Assembly: GCA_964438865.1 (NCBI GenBank)
Contig: CAYTMI010000001.1
Location: forward strand, 124,001-188,000
From: G016234445 sp964438865
Lineage (GTDB): Bacteria > Chloroflexota > Dehalococcoidia > Tepidiformales > Tepidiformaceae
Direction: 5' to 3'
Length of the DNA: 64,000 bases
In this document: in pieces, positions 42,084 to 51,286 of the stretch
Layout: each line of letters begins with the position of its first letter
How positions within the stretch are numbered: the first letter of the stretch is position 1
Translations under genes and position numbers: made by a program
Notes under the pieces: generated by a model
Told to the model about the DNA's origin: nothing
What the model saw: only the letters and a program-made list of their open reading frames with translations
The model's database searches: none

Positions 42084-42866
42084 ATGCGCCAGAACACCGT
42101 GAAGGCAAAGTGGGCAGCAGGCGAAACGACGTTCGGGGCGTGGCTTTCGGTCCCGAGTTCGTTCTCGGCGGAGGTGATGGCCCACCAGGGGTTCGACTGG
42201 GTGTGCATCGACATGCAGCACGGGATCGCCGACTACCAGGTGGCAGTGCCCATGCTCCAGGCGATCGGCACGACCGTCACCATCCCCTTCGTCCGTGTCC
42301 CCTGGAACGAGCCCGGGATCATCGGCAGGATGCTGGACGCGGGCGCGCTTGGGGTGATCATCCCCATGGTCAACAGCGTCGAAGAGGCGAAAGCCGCGGT
42401 GGCCGCCTGCCGCTACTTCCCGGCGGGGGCCCGCAGCTTCGGCCCAACCCGTGCGACCTACTACGCCGGCAGCGATTACTTCGCCGACGCGAACAACCAG
42501 GTGGCTTGCATCCCCATGATCGAGACGAAGCAGGCCGTCGAGCGGCTCGACGACATCCTTTCGGTGCCCGGGATCGACGCCGTGTACGTGGGGCCAGCCG
42601 ACCTGAGCATCACCCTCGGGCTCCCGCCGGGCATGGACAACGGCGGTGCCTTCGAAGAAGCGCGGCTGAAGATCGCCAGTGCCTGCGCCCGCCACGCCGT
42701 CACCGCCGGGATCCACGCCAACGCCTCGCTGGCGGCGAAACACGCGGCCGCGGGCTACCGGATGATCACCGTCAGCGGCGACCTCGCGGCGATGACCGCA
42801 GGCGCCGCCCGCGACCTGAAGACAGTGCGCGAAGCCCCTGCCTCCGGGGCGCCGGTTTATTCGTGA
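42084..42866 (+). CDS. HpcH/HpaI-family aldolase
   Basis: 260 residues. Core blocks FGAWLSVPSSFSAEVMAHQGFDWVCIDMQHG, FVRVPWNEPGIIGRMLDAGALGVIIPMVNS, ACRYFPAGARSFGPTRATYY and IDAVYVGPADLSITLG hold the metal-binding Glu/Asp and catalytic His/Arg of the class II pyruvate aldolases. It should cleave a 4-hydroxy-2-oxo acid to pyruvate and an aldehyde. Ten bases after the dehydrogenase gene. Confidence 0.94.
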   Translation: MRQNTVKAKWAAGETTFGAWLSVPSSFSAEVMAHQGFDWVCIDMQHGIADYQVAVPMLQAIGTTVTIPFVRVPWNEPGIIGRMLDAGALGVIIPMVNSVEEAKAAVAACRYFPAGARSFGPTRATYYAGSDYFADANNQVACIPMIETKQAVERLDDILSVPGIDAVYVGPADLSITLGLPPGMDNGGAFEEARLKIASACARHAVTAGIHANASLAAKHAAAGYRMITVSGDLAAMTAGAARDLKTVREAPASGAPVYS

Positions 42867-42948
42867 GTTCACTGATTGCCCCACGCCGCGGGGGATCGTA
42901 GTTTCACTACTCGTGGCCGGGGGCACCGGATGTGAAAGGGAGCAGTTG

Positions 42949-43728
42949 ATGAAGCGGCACTACGTTTGGGTCTGGACATTCGCGATCCTGGTGGCGGCCC
43001 TGGCCGCCGCCTGCGGGGGTGGCGGCGGGGACGACGATAGCGACGGCGGCAACTCCGGCGACAATTCGACGACAGGCACGGAAGCGCCGGGTAAGACGGC
43101 TGACGGCTCGAAAGCCACCGCCACTTCGAAGCCCGGCTCCACGAACTCCGGCAAGGGCTGCGAAGTCAAGATCACCGGCGACAAGGAGGTCTCGGTGAAG
43201 TCCGCCTACAGTGCCAGCGGGTCCGGCGCAGGCGCCGACTACTGGACCAGCGACGACGAGCTGCGGGCCGCGCTGCTGGCTCTCGCGAAGGCCGGGATCA
43301 GTGATGCCGACGCGAAGAAGAAGGTCGACGAGGAGATGAAGAAGGACCCTCGGTTCTTCCTTCTCATCGTGAACTGCGTGGCCCCGAAGCCGGATGACGT
43401 CAGCATCTCGTTCCTCCCGGGCGGCGAATCGAAGTACGCCGACGTCCCGTTCGGGCCAAAGAAGTACACGCTTCCCGCCAGCGGCGCCCTGGGCGGCGAC
43501 ACGAAGCCTGGCGAGTTCTCGGTGCTGTTCGGCATCGGCGACCATTTCTTTGGCGTGTCCGAACCGGGCGAACTGAACATCACGAAGTTCGACTCCAGCG
43601 GCATCGCCGGGACCTTCAAGTTCAGCGCCAGGGAAAGCGCGTTCCTCGCCGACGGGACACCGCTCAGCGTGAAGGTCGAAGGCAAGTTCGACTACCCCTG
43701 CCTTGGGGGTTCGAAGTGCAAGAAGTAG
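42949..43728 (+). CDS. Lipoprotein of unknown function
   Basis: 259 residues from ATG 42949, with GGGAG upstream. Signal helix and lipobox LAAACGGGGG, then an acidic/Thr-Ser linker of about 50 residues and a mature domain with one Cys pair (GCEVKI early; NCVAPKPDD; YPCLGGSKCKK at the end). No family known. The linker matches those of the Sco and PCuAC lipoproteins. Convergent with the SDR gene, four bases apart. Confidence 0.8.
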   Translation: MKRHYVWVWTFAILVAALAAACGGGGGDDDSDGGNSGDNSTTGTEAPGKTADGSKATATSKPGSTNSGKGCEVKITGDKEVSVKSAYSASGSGAGADYWTSDDELRAALLALAKAGISDADAKKKVDEEMKKDPRFFLLIVNCVAPKPDDVSISFLPGGESKYADVPFGPKKYTLPASGALGGDTKPGEFSVLFGIGDHFFGVSEPGELNITKFDSSGIAGTFKFSARESAFLADGTPLSVKVEGKFDYPCLGGSKCKK

Positions 43729-43732
43729 CGAG

Positions 43733-44491
43733 TTAGCGCGCGGTGTAGCCGCCGTCCACAGGATAGGCGACACCGGTCACGAACCGCGATTCGTCCGACG
43801 CAAGGAAGAGGGCCATCGCGGCGATGTCCTCCGCCTGCCCGACGGCCGCCAACGGCTGCAATCTCGCCAGCCGTTCGAGCGAGCCCGGGGCGCCGCCGGT
43901 GACGCGTTCGACCATCGCCGTGTGGATGACGCCCGGGCAGATGGCGTTCACGCGGATGTTGGACCGTGCGTATTCGAGGGCGGCAGTCTTGGTGACGATG
44001 ACGACGCCGCCCTTCGAAGCACTGTAGGCCGCGGCGCCGTGCCAGCCCACCAATCCCGCGACCGAAGCCGTGTTGATGATGCTGCCGCCGCCGCGGGCCA
44101 CCATCGCCGGGATCGCGTACTTCATCCCAAGGAAGACGCCCTTGAGGTTCACGTCGAGGACGCGGTCCCAGTCGGCTTCGGAGAGGTCGGCGAGGAGGGC
44201 CGACCGCCCTTCGATGCCGGCGTTGTTGAAGAGGATGTCGACGCCACCAAAGGCGTCCACGGCCGCGGCGACCATTGCCTCCACGCCGGCGCCGGAACTG
44301 ACGTCGACGCAACGGGCGATGACTTCGGCGCCGGTGCCGCGAACTTCGGCGGCGGCGCGCTCGCAGGCAGGCCCGTCGATATCGGCGAGGAGCAGGCGGG
44401 CGCCTTCACGGGCGAAGAGCCGCGCGGTCGCGAGTCCCATGCCCGAACCAGCGCCGGTGATGATCGCAATCTTGTCCGCAAGCCGTGCCAT
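43733..44491 (-). CDS. Short-chain dehydrogenase/reductase (FabG-like)
   Basis: 252 residues: ITGAGSGMGLATA, NNAG, Ser in TASVAGLVG, YSASKGG and a C-terminal GVAYPVDGGYTAR, the classical SDR pattern. GGAGG seven bases upstream. Many such enzymes oxidise 3-hydroxyacyl or cyclic alcohols; the substrate is open. Confidence 0.94.
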   Translation of the reverse strand: MARLADKIAIITGAGSGMGLATARLFAREGARLLLADIDGPACERAAAEVRGTGAEVIARCVDVSSGAGVEAMVAAAVDAFGGVDILFNNAGIEGRSALLADLSEADWDRVLDVNLKGVFLGMKYAIPAMVARGGGSIINTASVAGLVGWHGAAAYSASKGGVVIVTKTAALEYARSNIRVNAICPGVIHTAMVERVTGGAPGSLERLARLQPLAAVGQAEDIAAMALFLASDESRFVTGVAYPVDGGYTAR

Positions 44492-44559
44492 CGCATGCCT
44501 CCTTCGAGCCCACCAGTGGGCAACTGCCGGATTCTAGCGGAGAGCGAGGCTTTGAGCGC

Positions 44560-45207
44560 TCAGGCAGGGATGACGTACAGCGCCGCGGCTGCGTAGAAGA
44601 AGGCACTGCCGGCAACCACCATCGCGTGGAAGACTTCGTGGAATCCGAAGACGCGGGGGAGCGGGTCAGGCCAGCGCACGGCATAGACGATCCCGCCGAG
44701 CGAATAGATGAGGCCGCCCACAACCATCATCGCCATTGCACTCACGGGGAGCGACGAAGCCAGTTCCCATGACCCGGCGATCGCAACCCAGCCCACGGCA
44801 AGGTACGCGCCGACACCGAGCCAACGTGGCGCCTGGGGCCAGGAGACCTTCATCGCCACGCCGAAGGCAACCAGCGTCCAGACCACGGCCAGCAGCGAGA
44901 TCCCCCAACCCAGACCCATCGCCCCCAGGCAGAAGGGCGTGTAGGTGCCGCCGATGAAGACGAAGATCATCGAATGGTCCAGCCGCTTCATCACCGGGCG
45001 GAGGCGGGGGCCCCAGGGCACGAGGTGATAGCTGGCGCTGGTCGCGTAGAGGAGGATGAGGCTGACCCCGAAGATGGACGCTCCGACGTAGGCCGAGGGC
45101 GAGCCGGCCACGAGGAGGAGCGCCACCAGCGCGGCCGGCGCCGCAAACGCTGCCCCGAGGTGGAGGTAGCCCCGGAGGAGCGGCCGAGGTTCGCTGGGAG
45201 CCGTCAT
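44560..45207 (-). CDS. Hemolysin III family (TrhA/PAQR-like) membrane protein
   Basis: 215 residues from ATG 45207, seven hydrophobic segments. Family signature SASYHLVPWGPRLRPVMKRLDHSMIFVFIGGTYTPFCLG and a C-terminal FGFHEVFHAMVVAG supply the conserved Ser/His/Asp/His residues for zinc and hydrolase-like chemistry. Bacterial members influence lipid homeostasis; no haemolysis is implied. Confidence 0.92.
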   Translation of the reverse strand: MTAPSEPRPLLRGYLHLGAAFAAPAALVALLLVAGSPSAYVGASIFGVSLILLYATSASYHLVPWGPRLRPVMKRLDHSMIFVFIGGTYTPFCLGAMGLGWGISLLAVVWTLVAFGVAMKVSWPQAPRWLGVGAYLAVGWVAIAGSWELASSLPVSAMAMMVVGGLIYSLGGIVYAVRWPDPLPRVFGFHEVFHAMVVAGSAFFYAAAALYVIPA

Positions 45208-45307
45208 CTCAGTCCAGAGTACCGGCAACTGCCGGCAGGCGCGGTAAGCCGTCCTGCAATCGGGCGAACCGGGGCCGGGAAATCGGGATCCTGTAGCATG
45301 CGAGGAG

Positions 45308-46234
45308 ATGCCCCTGCTCACCACCGACCGGCTCACCAAGCGCTACGGCACCAGTGTCACCGCGCTCGATTCGCTCAGCCTGGAGCTTGAGCCGGGCGTT
45401 ATCGGCCTGGTGGGCGCCAACGGCGCGGGCAAGAGCACGCTCATCAAGATTCTCCTCGGGCTCATCCCGGCCACTTCAGGGACGGCAAGCCTCTTCGGGA
45501 TGGACATCGTCGAACAGGGGCCGGGGCTCCGCCAATTCGTCGGCTACATGCCCGAACACGACTGCCTGCCGACCGACATCAGCGCAACCGAGTTCGTCGC
45601 CCACATGGCCCAGGTGAGCGGTCTCCCCCGGGCAGCGGCGCGCGAACGGACGGCCGAGACCCTGCGCCACGTCGGCCTCTTCGAAGAGCGCTACCGGGAG
45701 ATGCGCGGCTATTCCACGGGCATGAAGCAACGGGTGAAGCTGGCCCAGGCGCTGGTTCACGACCCCCGCCTCATGCTCCTGGACGAACCGACGAACGGGC
45801 TCGACCCGGCCGGCCGCGACGAGATGCTGGACCTCGTGCGCCGCACCGGGCGGGAGTTCGGAATTTCCATTGTTATGTCTTCGCACTTGCTCGGGGAGAT
45901 CCAGCGGGTCTGCGACCACCTGGTGGTGATCGAAGGCGGCAGGCTGGTCCAGTCGGCGCCGGTTTCGGACTTCACGGGGCAAACGCGGGTGCTGGCAGTG
46001 GAGGTGGAGCCCTTCGCGGCGGCGCTGGCCGAACGTCTCGCCGCCCACGGCCTCCAGGTGCTGGAAGAGGGCCGTACCGTGCTGGTAACGCTCGACGGCG
46101 CCCCACCCTACGACCTGATCCGCGACACGGTGGTGGACCTCGGTCTCGGGCTTGTCCGCATGGAACAGCGGCGCCAGTCTCTGGAGGATCTCTTCCGCGA
46201 GCCCGCGGCCGTCCCGGGGGGGCCCCATGCCTGA
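45308..46234 (+). CDS. ABC transporter ATP-binding protein (ABC-2 type)
   Basis: 308 residues: Walker A VGANGAGKSTLI, Q-loop VGYMPEHD, signature YSTGMKQRVKLAQAL, Walker B LMLLDEPTNGLDP and H-loop SSHLLGEI. A C-terminal ~90-residue extension is typical of ABC-2 drug/lipid exporters. Start supported by GAGGAG. First gene of a four-gene operon; its end overlaps the permease by 8 bp. Confidence 0.95.
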   Translation: MPLLTTDRLTKRYGTSVTALDSLSLELEPGVIGLVGANGAGKSTLIKILLGLIPATSGTASLFGMDIVEQGPGLRQFVGYMPEHDCLPTDISATEFVAHMAQVSGLPRAAARERTAETLRHVGLFEERYREMRGYSTGMKQRVKLAQALVHDPRLMLLDEPTNGLDPAGRDEMLDLVRRTGREFGISIVMSSHLLGEIQRVCDHLVVIEGGRLVQSAPVSDFTGQTRVLAVEVEPFAAALAERLAAHGLQVLEEGRTVLVTLDGAPPYDLIRDTVVDLGLGLVRMEQRRQSLEDLFREPAAVPGGPHA

Positions 46235-47111
46235 GCGGCCCGCGGGGAGCATCTATGACCTCGGCTACCGGCGGTACGAAGGCCTGCGGCTCGGGCGCCG
46301 CCACGCGATTTTCGCCCTCTACATCCACGGCCTCCGAAGCGCCTTCGGCATCGGCCGCCGGGCCCAGAGCAAGCTCTTTCCCTTTGGCCTGGCCCTCCTC
46401 GCATTCTTCCCGGCGGCGATCCAGCTTGGCATCGCCGCCATCGCCGGCGACCGCGTCGACGTCATCAAGGCGGAGTCGTACTACGGCTATGTGGAGATGA
46501 TCCTGGCGCTCTTCGTGGCGGCGGTCGCGCCGGAACTCGTGGGGCGGGACCAGCGGACCCGGACGCTCTCGCTGTACTTCTCCCGGGCTGTGGCACGGCG
46601 TGACTACGCCGCGGCGCGGATGGCGGCCCTCGTCACGGTCATGCTCGCCCTGACCCTCCTCCCCCAGGCCGTGCTCTTCGCGGGGCGCGGGCTGGCAGCA
46701 GCCGACTTCGGAGACTTCCTCCGCGACGAAGCGGACCAGGTGGCGCCGATCATCGCCAGCGCCATCGTGCTCTCAGCATTCATTGCGGCCGTGGGGATCA
46801 CGATCGGCGCCCAGACGCCGCGCCGCGTCTACTCCACCGTGACCATCCTCGGCGTCTTCGTGGTACCGATGGCGATCGCCGCCGCGCTGGTCAACATCAC
46901 CGACGGTGAAGGCACCGGCTTCGCCCTCCTCCTGAGCCCGCTCCACCTGATGCGCGGCTTGACGATGTGGCTCTTCGACACGACGCCCGATCCGATGAAC
47001 CACATGGCGATCGCGGGCCTCGACGGGTGGCTGTACGGCGCCGGGATCGCGGTGTGGGTCGCGGTCTGCGCGTGGCTGTTCCTGCGCCGCGTCGAAGGGG
47101 TGCCGGCGTGA
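46227..47111 (+). CDS. ABC-2 type permease
   Basis: 294 residues with six hydrophobic segments after an N-terminal amphipathic region (YDLGYRRYEGLRLGRRHAIF). APELVGRDQRTRTLSLYFSRAVARRDYAAARMAAL is the cytoplasmic coupling element of NosY-like ABC-2 permeases. Partner of the preceding ATPase; the next ATPase starts within its stop (GTGA). Confidence 0.9.
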   Translation: MPERPAGSIYDLGYRRYEGLRLGRRHAIFALYIHGLRSAFGIGRRAQSKLFPFGLALLAFFPAAIQLGIAAIAGDRVDVIKAESYYGYVEMILALFVAAVAPELVGRDQRTRTLSLYFSRAVARRDYAAARMAALVTVMLALTLLPQAVLFAGRGLAAADFGDFLRDEADQVAPIIASAIVLSAFIAAVGITIGAQTPRRVYSTVTILGVFVVPMAIAAALVNITDGEGTGFALLLSPLHLMRGLTMWLFDTTPDPMNHMAIAGLDGWLYGAGIAVWVAVCAWLFLRRVEGVPA

Positions 47112-48028
47112 ACGAGGCGGCGGCGGTCGAGGTGGCGAACGTCTCCCGCTGGTACGGGAACGTCGTGGCGGTGAACGACATCTCTTTCAGCCTCGGGCCG
47201 GGGATCACGGGACTGCTCGGCCCCAACGGCGCGGGGAAATCGACGCTCCTGCACATGCTCTCCGGGTTTCTCCAGCCCTCAGCGGGGGTGGTGACGGTCC
47301 TCGGACAACCGGCATGGCGCAATCCCGCGCTCTACCGCGACATCGGCCTCGTGCCCGAACGAGAGGCGGTCTACCCGTTCCTCTCCGGCCGCGAGTTCGT
47401 CCTCGCCACCGCGAAGCTCCACCGGCTCCCGGACCCGCGGGCGGCCGCCGCGAAGGCCATCCGCCTCGTCGATATGGAGCAGTTCCAGGACCGCGCGGCG
47501 GGGGGCTATTCGAAGGGCATGAAGCAGCGGATCAAGGTGGCGGCGGCGATTGTCCACGAGCCCCGCGTGCTGCTCCTGGACGAGCCCTTCAACGGGGCCG
47601 ACCCCCGCCAGCGGCTGCAGATGATGGACATGCTCCGGGAGATGGCCGCGGGCGCCTGCACGATCGTCTTTTCATCGCACATCCTCGAAGAAGTGGAACG
47701 CCTCGCAGAGAACGTCCTCGTTATGGTCGCAGGGAGGCTGGCGGCCTCTGGCGACTTCCGCGAAATCCGCAAGCTCATGACCGACCGGCCCCACACCTTC
47801 ACCCTCCGCACGAGCGACGACCGCGGGCTGGCGGCGGCGCTGATCGGCGAGCCCGCGGTCTTCGGCGTGGAACTCAGCGATGGCGTCCTCACCGTGCGCA
47901 CTGACGACCTGGCCGCGTTCGCCACCGCGGCGCCGCGAATCGCCCGCGATCGGGGCGTCTCCCTCTTCGAAGTGCGCCCCACGGATGAATCGTTGGAGAG
48001 CGTCTTCTCCTACCTGGTGAAGCGATGA
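47108..48028 (+). CDS. ABC transporter ATP-binding protein (second pair)
   Basis: 306 residues from GTG 47108. Walker A LGPNGAGKSTLL, signature YSKGMKQRIKVAAAI, Walker B VLLLDEPFNGADP, H-loop SSHILEEV. Similar to the first ATPase of the operon but clearly a distinct paralogue (the D-loop has NGADP in place of NGLDP). Overlaps the last permease by ATGA. Confidence 0.95.
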   Translation: MNEAAAVEVANVSRWYGNVVAVNDISFSLGPGITGLLGPNGAGKSTLLHMLSGFLQPSAGVVTVLGQPAWRNPALYRDIGLVPEREAVYPFLSGREFVLATAKLHRLPDPRAAAAKAIRLVDMEQFQDRAAGGYSKGMKQRIKVAAAIVHEPRVLLLDEPFNGADPRQRLQMMDMLREMAAGACTIVFSSHILEEVERLAENVLVMVAGRLAASGDFREIRKLMTDRPHTFTLRTSDDRGLAAALIGEPAVFGVELSDGVLTVRTDDLAAFATAAPRIARDRGVSLFEVRPTDESLESVFSYLVKR

Positions 48029-48762
48029 ACACGGTGGTGCTTTCGCTGACAACGCGCCAACTGCTGAGCCGGCGGCGGACGATCCTGATGGCGGGCTTCG
48101 CGCTCCTGCCGGTAGCTGTCGCCGTCGTCTTCCGCTTCGCTGGCGACAGCCAGACCGACGCGGCCGAGTTCACCTCGAAGGGTATCCTCGCGGCGTTGGT
48201 GGTGAGCACGCTTCTGCCCCTGGTGGCGCTGGTGATGGGCACTGCGGCACTCGGGGCGGAGATTGAGGACGGGACCGCGGTCTACCTCCTGGCGAAACCG
48301 GTCTCCCGCCGCGAAATCGTGCTTTCGAAACTCGTGCCCGCCTGGGCCGTGACCTCGGCGCTGGTGGTGCCCGTCGCCGTAGCGGCGGGGTTCATCGGGA
48401 TGGGCGGCGAAGAACCGGGGCTTGTCGCCGCCTACGCGGTCGGTACGGCGCTTGGCGGGCTGGTCTACTGCGCCATCTTCCTGGCGGCGAGCGTGCTCAC
48501 CAGCCGGGCGCTGATCGCGGGGCTGGTCTACGTCTTCATCTGGGAGAACACGGTCACCCGCCTCTTCCAGGGCACCCGCGTGCTCAGCGTGCGGCAGTAC
48601 ATCGCCGGGGTTGTGGACCTGCTTTCGGACGTGCCGAAACAGGTGCTGGACGCGAAGCTGGGCGGGCTGGAGGCGCTGGTGCTGATGGTCCTGGTGGGCG
48701 GCCTGGCGACGGCATTGGCCGTCCGCCGGCTGGAGCGGTTCGAAATCGGCGAAAGCAGCTGA
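48025..48762 (+). CDS. ABC-2 type permease (second pair)
   Basis: 245 residues, about six membrane helices; GAEIEDGTAVYLLAKPVSRREIVLSKLVPAW is the coupling segment after the second helix, again of the NosY/CcmB-like style. With the three genes before it, it makes a translationally coupled ATPase-permease-ATPase-permease operon that could form one heteromeric or two exporters. Confidence 0.9.
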   Translation: MNTVVLSLTTRQLLSRRRTILMAGFALLPVAVAVVFRFAGDSQTDAAEFTSKGILAALVVSTLLPLVALVMGTAALGAEIEDGTAVYLLAKPVSRREIVLSKLVPAWAVTSALVVPVAVAAGFIGMGGEEPGLVAAYAVGTALGGLVYCAIFLAASVLTSRALIAGLVYVFIWENTVTRLFQGTRVLSVRQYIAGVVDLLSDVPKQVLDAKLGGLEALVLMVLVGGLATALAVRRLERFEIGESS

Positions 48763-48768
48763 CCGGGC

Positions 48769-49521
48769 CTATTCGAGGACGATCCCGAAGTATTCCTTCA
48801 GCGCGGCCGCGTAGGCCTCGTCCGTCTCCAGCTTCCGCATCTGCCGGTGGCCATCGGAGACGACGATCAGGCGGCGTTCGCTGATGGTCACCCGCCCGGT
48901 CGCGGTGGGAAGCGTGCAGATGTTCTTGCGGAACGCGGATTCGGGCGCGACCTGGTGCCACTGGCACATGGCGGCGAAGTCCTCCAACGGGTGGCCCGCC
49001 AGTGAGAAGTGGTAGGTGGGCTTCCACTTGCCGTTGGCGCCAAGGATCGACATCGTCCAGTCGTCGCCCTCGTGGCCGAGAAGGTAGGTGCCGCTCTCCT
49101 GCTCCTGGGGGCCCTCCACGTCGAGCCGCAGCGGCTCCTGGAACGATTCGCCGAAGCCGGCGTCCGCCAGCCAGCGCTCTTCCAGTTCGACGCGGAGGGT
49201 CAGGTGGTCGAATTCGGGGCCGACGGCGCCGTTCGCGCCCACGACGCGCGCCGAAAGCAGGCTGACGTCGAACCCGAGCTCCCGGAGCAGGGCAGCGAAG
49301 AGCCCGTTGAGTTCGTAGCAGAAGCCGCCGCGGCGGTGGTTGACGATCTTGTCGAACCACTCGCCTTCGTCCATGTGGATGGGCCGCCGGAGTACCTGCA
49401 TGTCGAGGTTTTCGAAGGGGACCGAGCGCATGTGCGCGCGCTGGATGGCGCGAAGGGTTTCCACCGAAGGGTCGGCGGAGCCTTCGTAGCCGATTCGCCG
49501 GAAATACGCGGCCTTATCCAC
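48769..49521 (-). CDS. Arylamine N-acetyltransferase
   Basis: 250 residues with the full catalytic triad: Cys68 in RRGGFCYELN, His106 in FDHLTL and Asp120 in LADAGFG, at almost the same positions as in characterised NAT enzymes. N-terminal helices SVPFENLDMQV are typical. It moves an acyl group from acyl-CoA to arylamines or related substrates; in actinobacteria NAT belongs to sterol breakdown, which is worth noting given the thiolase/DUF35 pair nearby. Convergent with the ABC operon. Confidence 0.95.
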   Translation of the reverse strand: MDKAAYFRRIGYEGSADPSVETLRAIQRAHMRSVPFENLDMQVLRRPIHMDEGEWFDKIVNHRRGGFCYELNGLFAALLRELGFDVSLLSARVVGANGAVGPEFDHLTLRVELEERWLADAGFGESFQEPLRLDVEGPQEQESGTYLLGHEGDDWTMSILGANGKWKPTYHFSLAGHPLEDFAAMCQWHQVAPESAFRKNICTLPTATGRVTISERRLIVVSDGHRQMRKLETDEAYAAALKEYFGIVLE

Positions 49522-49711
49522 GAGCGCGCCCGCGGGGTTCGGCAGGGTGAACGGCAGAGACGGCGTGGCTCATAGACGAATGGCGGCGGCGGGTAGCACA
49601 GCCGCCAACCATGGTGTCCTATCGGCTGGTGCCGGACAAGCCGCGCGAGAGCGGGTGTGGCCCGGTGGTGAGCGCTTTGGTAGAGTGCCGCCTTACGAGG
49701 AGTGTGGTGGC

Positions 49712-50770
49712 ATGCGTGAGCAGTTGCAGGAGTTCCTGGCGCGGCAGTGGCCCGACGCCGATGAGATCGTGGTCGAAGAGTTCGCCGTCATCGCCGGCGG
49801 TTATTCCCGGGAGACGTTTCGCTTCGACGCCCACGTGACCCGGAGCGGCAAGCGAGTCGTCTGGCCGATGATCCTCCGGAAGGACCCGCCGCCGGCAGTT
49901 GGCATCCTCCACACAAGCCGCGAGACGGAGCACAACCTGCTCCAGAACGTCCGCAAACACACGACGATCCCCGTTTCCGAAAGCCACTTCGTGGAGATGG
50001 ACCCGGGCACCTTCGGCCAGCCGGCGATGCTGGTGGAACGGATGCGCGGGAGCGGCGAGGTTTCGGCGCTCTTCAATGGCGGGCGAAACGAACACCTCGC
50101 CGAGCGCGTGGCCACCGAACTCTGCGAGTACATCGCCCAGTTGCACATGGCCGACCCGAAGCTGCTGAACCCCAACGGCGAGATCGATGACCCTCGCGGC
50201 GTTGGCATCGACGCGAGCAGTTGGGACCGGTACATGGACTCCACGTTCGAGTACTACATCAACGGGTACAGCAAGAGCGACTTCGACGCGCTGCCGCTGG
50301 TGATGGACGCCTATTTGACGATCCGCCGCCTGAAGCCCCGGCCGTTGCCCTTGCGGGTGGTCCACGGCGACTTCAACCCCGCGAACTTCCTCTACGACGA
50401 GGAGGGACACATCACCGCGCTCATCGACTGGGAGAACTCGCGGATGGGCGACCCCCGCGAGGACCTCGGCTGGATGATCCAGATGGACGTGCTTTCGAAC
50501 ACGAACATCTTCGGCAGCGTGAAGGTCGATGGCGGGTTCCTCGGGCACTACAACAAGATCACGGGCTTCGGCGTCACCGAAGATGAGCTCAACTACTTCC
50601 GGCTCTTCGGGACCGCGAACATCGCCGTGCCGGTGCTTTCGGCGCTGAAACGGCGGGTCGAACGCGAACACGAAGAGCTCCTCCACCTCTACATCATCCA
50701 GCCATCGACGGTTTCCCTGATGGCCTTCGCCCAGCTCATGGGCTACCCGATCCCCACCGGAGGCGCCTAG
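49712..50770 (+). CDS. Aminoglycoside phosphotransferase-like (APH) family kinase
   Basis: 352 residues from ATG 49712 with GAGGAG upstream. The kinase core is seen in VAIAGGYSRETFRF, the Brenner loop VVHGDFNPANFLYDEEGHITALIDWENSRMGDPREDLGWM, with catalytic Asp and Asn and the metal-binding Asp-Trp-Glu. Such ACAD10/11-type kinases often phosphorylate hydroxyacyl-CoAs next to acyl-CoA dehydrogenases, more plausible here than drug resistance. Followed at once by the next gene. Confidence 0.92.
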   Translation: MREQLQEFLARQWPDADEIVVEEFAVIAGGYSRETFRFDAHVTRSGKRVVWPMILRKDPPPAVGILHTSRETEHNLLQNVRKHTTIPVSESHFVEMDPGTFGQPAMLVERMRGSGEVSALFNGGRNEHLAERVATELCEYIAQLHMADPKLLNPNGEIDDPRGVGIDASSWDRYMDSTFEYYINGYSKSDFDALPLVMDAYLTIRRLKPRPLPLRVVHGDFNPANFLYDEEGHITALIDWENSRMGDPREDLGWMIQMDVLSNTNIFGSVKVDGGFLGHYNKITGFGVTEDELNYFRLFGTANIAVPVLSALKRRVEREHEELLHLYIIQPSTVSLMAFAQLMGYPIPTGGA

Positions 50771-51277
50771 ATGCTTACGAAGCCAACATCCAGCGACATG
50801 ATCGAGGGCGTGATGATCGCCCTGGCGAAGGACGTACTGCCCGACCTGACCTCGGAGCGAGCCCAGGTGGTGGTCGTGATGGCCCAGGGGGTGCTCCAGG
50901 CCGTGCGGCAGCGCATCGAAGTGGAACAGCAGGCGATGGCCGCCGAGCACAATGACATGACCGCACTGTTCCGGGAGATGGCAGCCGCACTCGGCGAGAC
51001 CCCGGGCGCCGAAGCCGACCGGATGCGTGCCCGCGCGCGCGACCTCGGCGCACGGGCCGACCTCCCGGAAGTGCCGTCCTTCGCGACGATCAACACCTCC
51101 TACCGGGAGCTGAGCCTGGGGCTCGTGGATTCGATGCGCGACCTCGACAGCCTCATCCGCGCGGGAAACCCGGGAGCGGGGAAGGCGCTGACGAAGGCGC
51201 GAGCATACCTGGGCAAGCGCATGGCGGGGGACTTCGCCACCAACGTCGCGGGCGTGGGGATGGCCGGCCGGGGATAG
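50771..51277 (+). CDS. Helical protein following the APH kinase (DUF6285-like)
   Basis: 168 residues, all helical, no cofactor motif. The N-terminal TSSDMIEGVMIALAKDVLPDLTSERAQVVVVMAQGVLQAVRQRIE recalls DUF6285 proteins, which accompany APH-like kinases and acyl-CoA enzymes; the match is by pattern only. Its ATG directly follows the kinase stop, so both are made together and may form a complex. Confidence 0.75.
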   Translation: MLTKPTSSDMIEGVMIALAKDVLPDLTSERAQVVVVMAQGVLQAVRQRIEVEQQAMAAEHNDMTALFREMAAALGETPGAEADRMRARARDLGARADLPEVPSFATINTSYRELSLGLVDSMRDLDSLIRAGNPGAGKALTKARAYLGKRMAGDFATNVAGVGMAGRG

Positions 51278-51286
51278 CGGCCGCGG

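Noticed and set aside
49712..50770. APH-family kinase as an aminoglycoside resistance gene
   Set aside because: It sits with a DUF6285-like partner and CoA-transferases; no resistance-island context; ACAD10/11-like metabolic kinases fit better.
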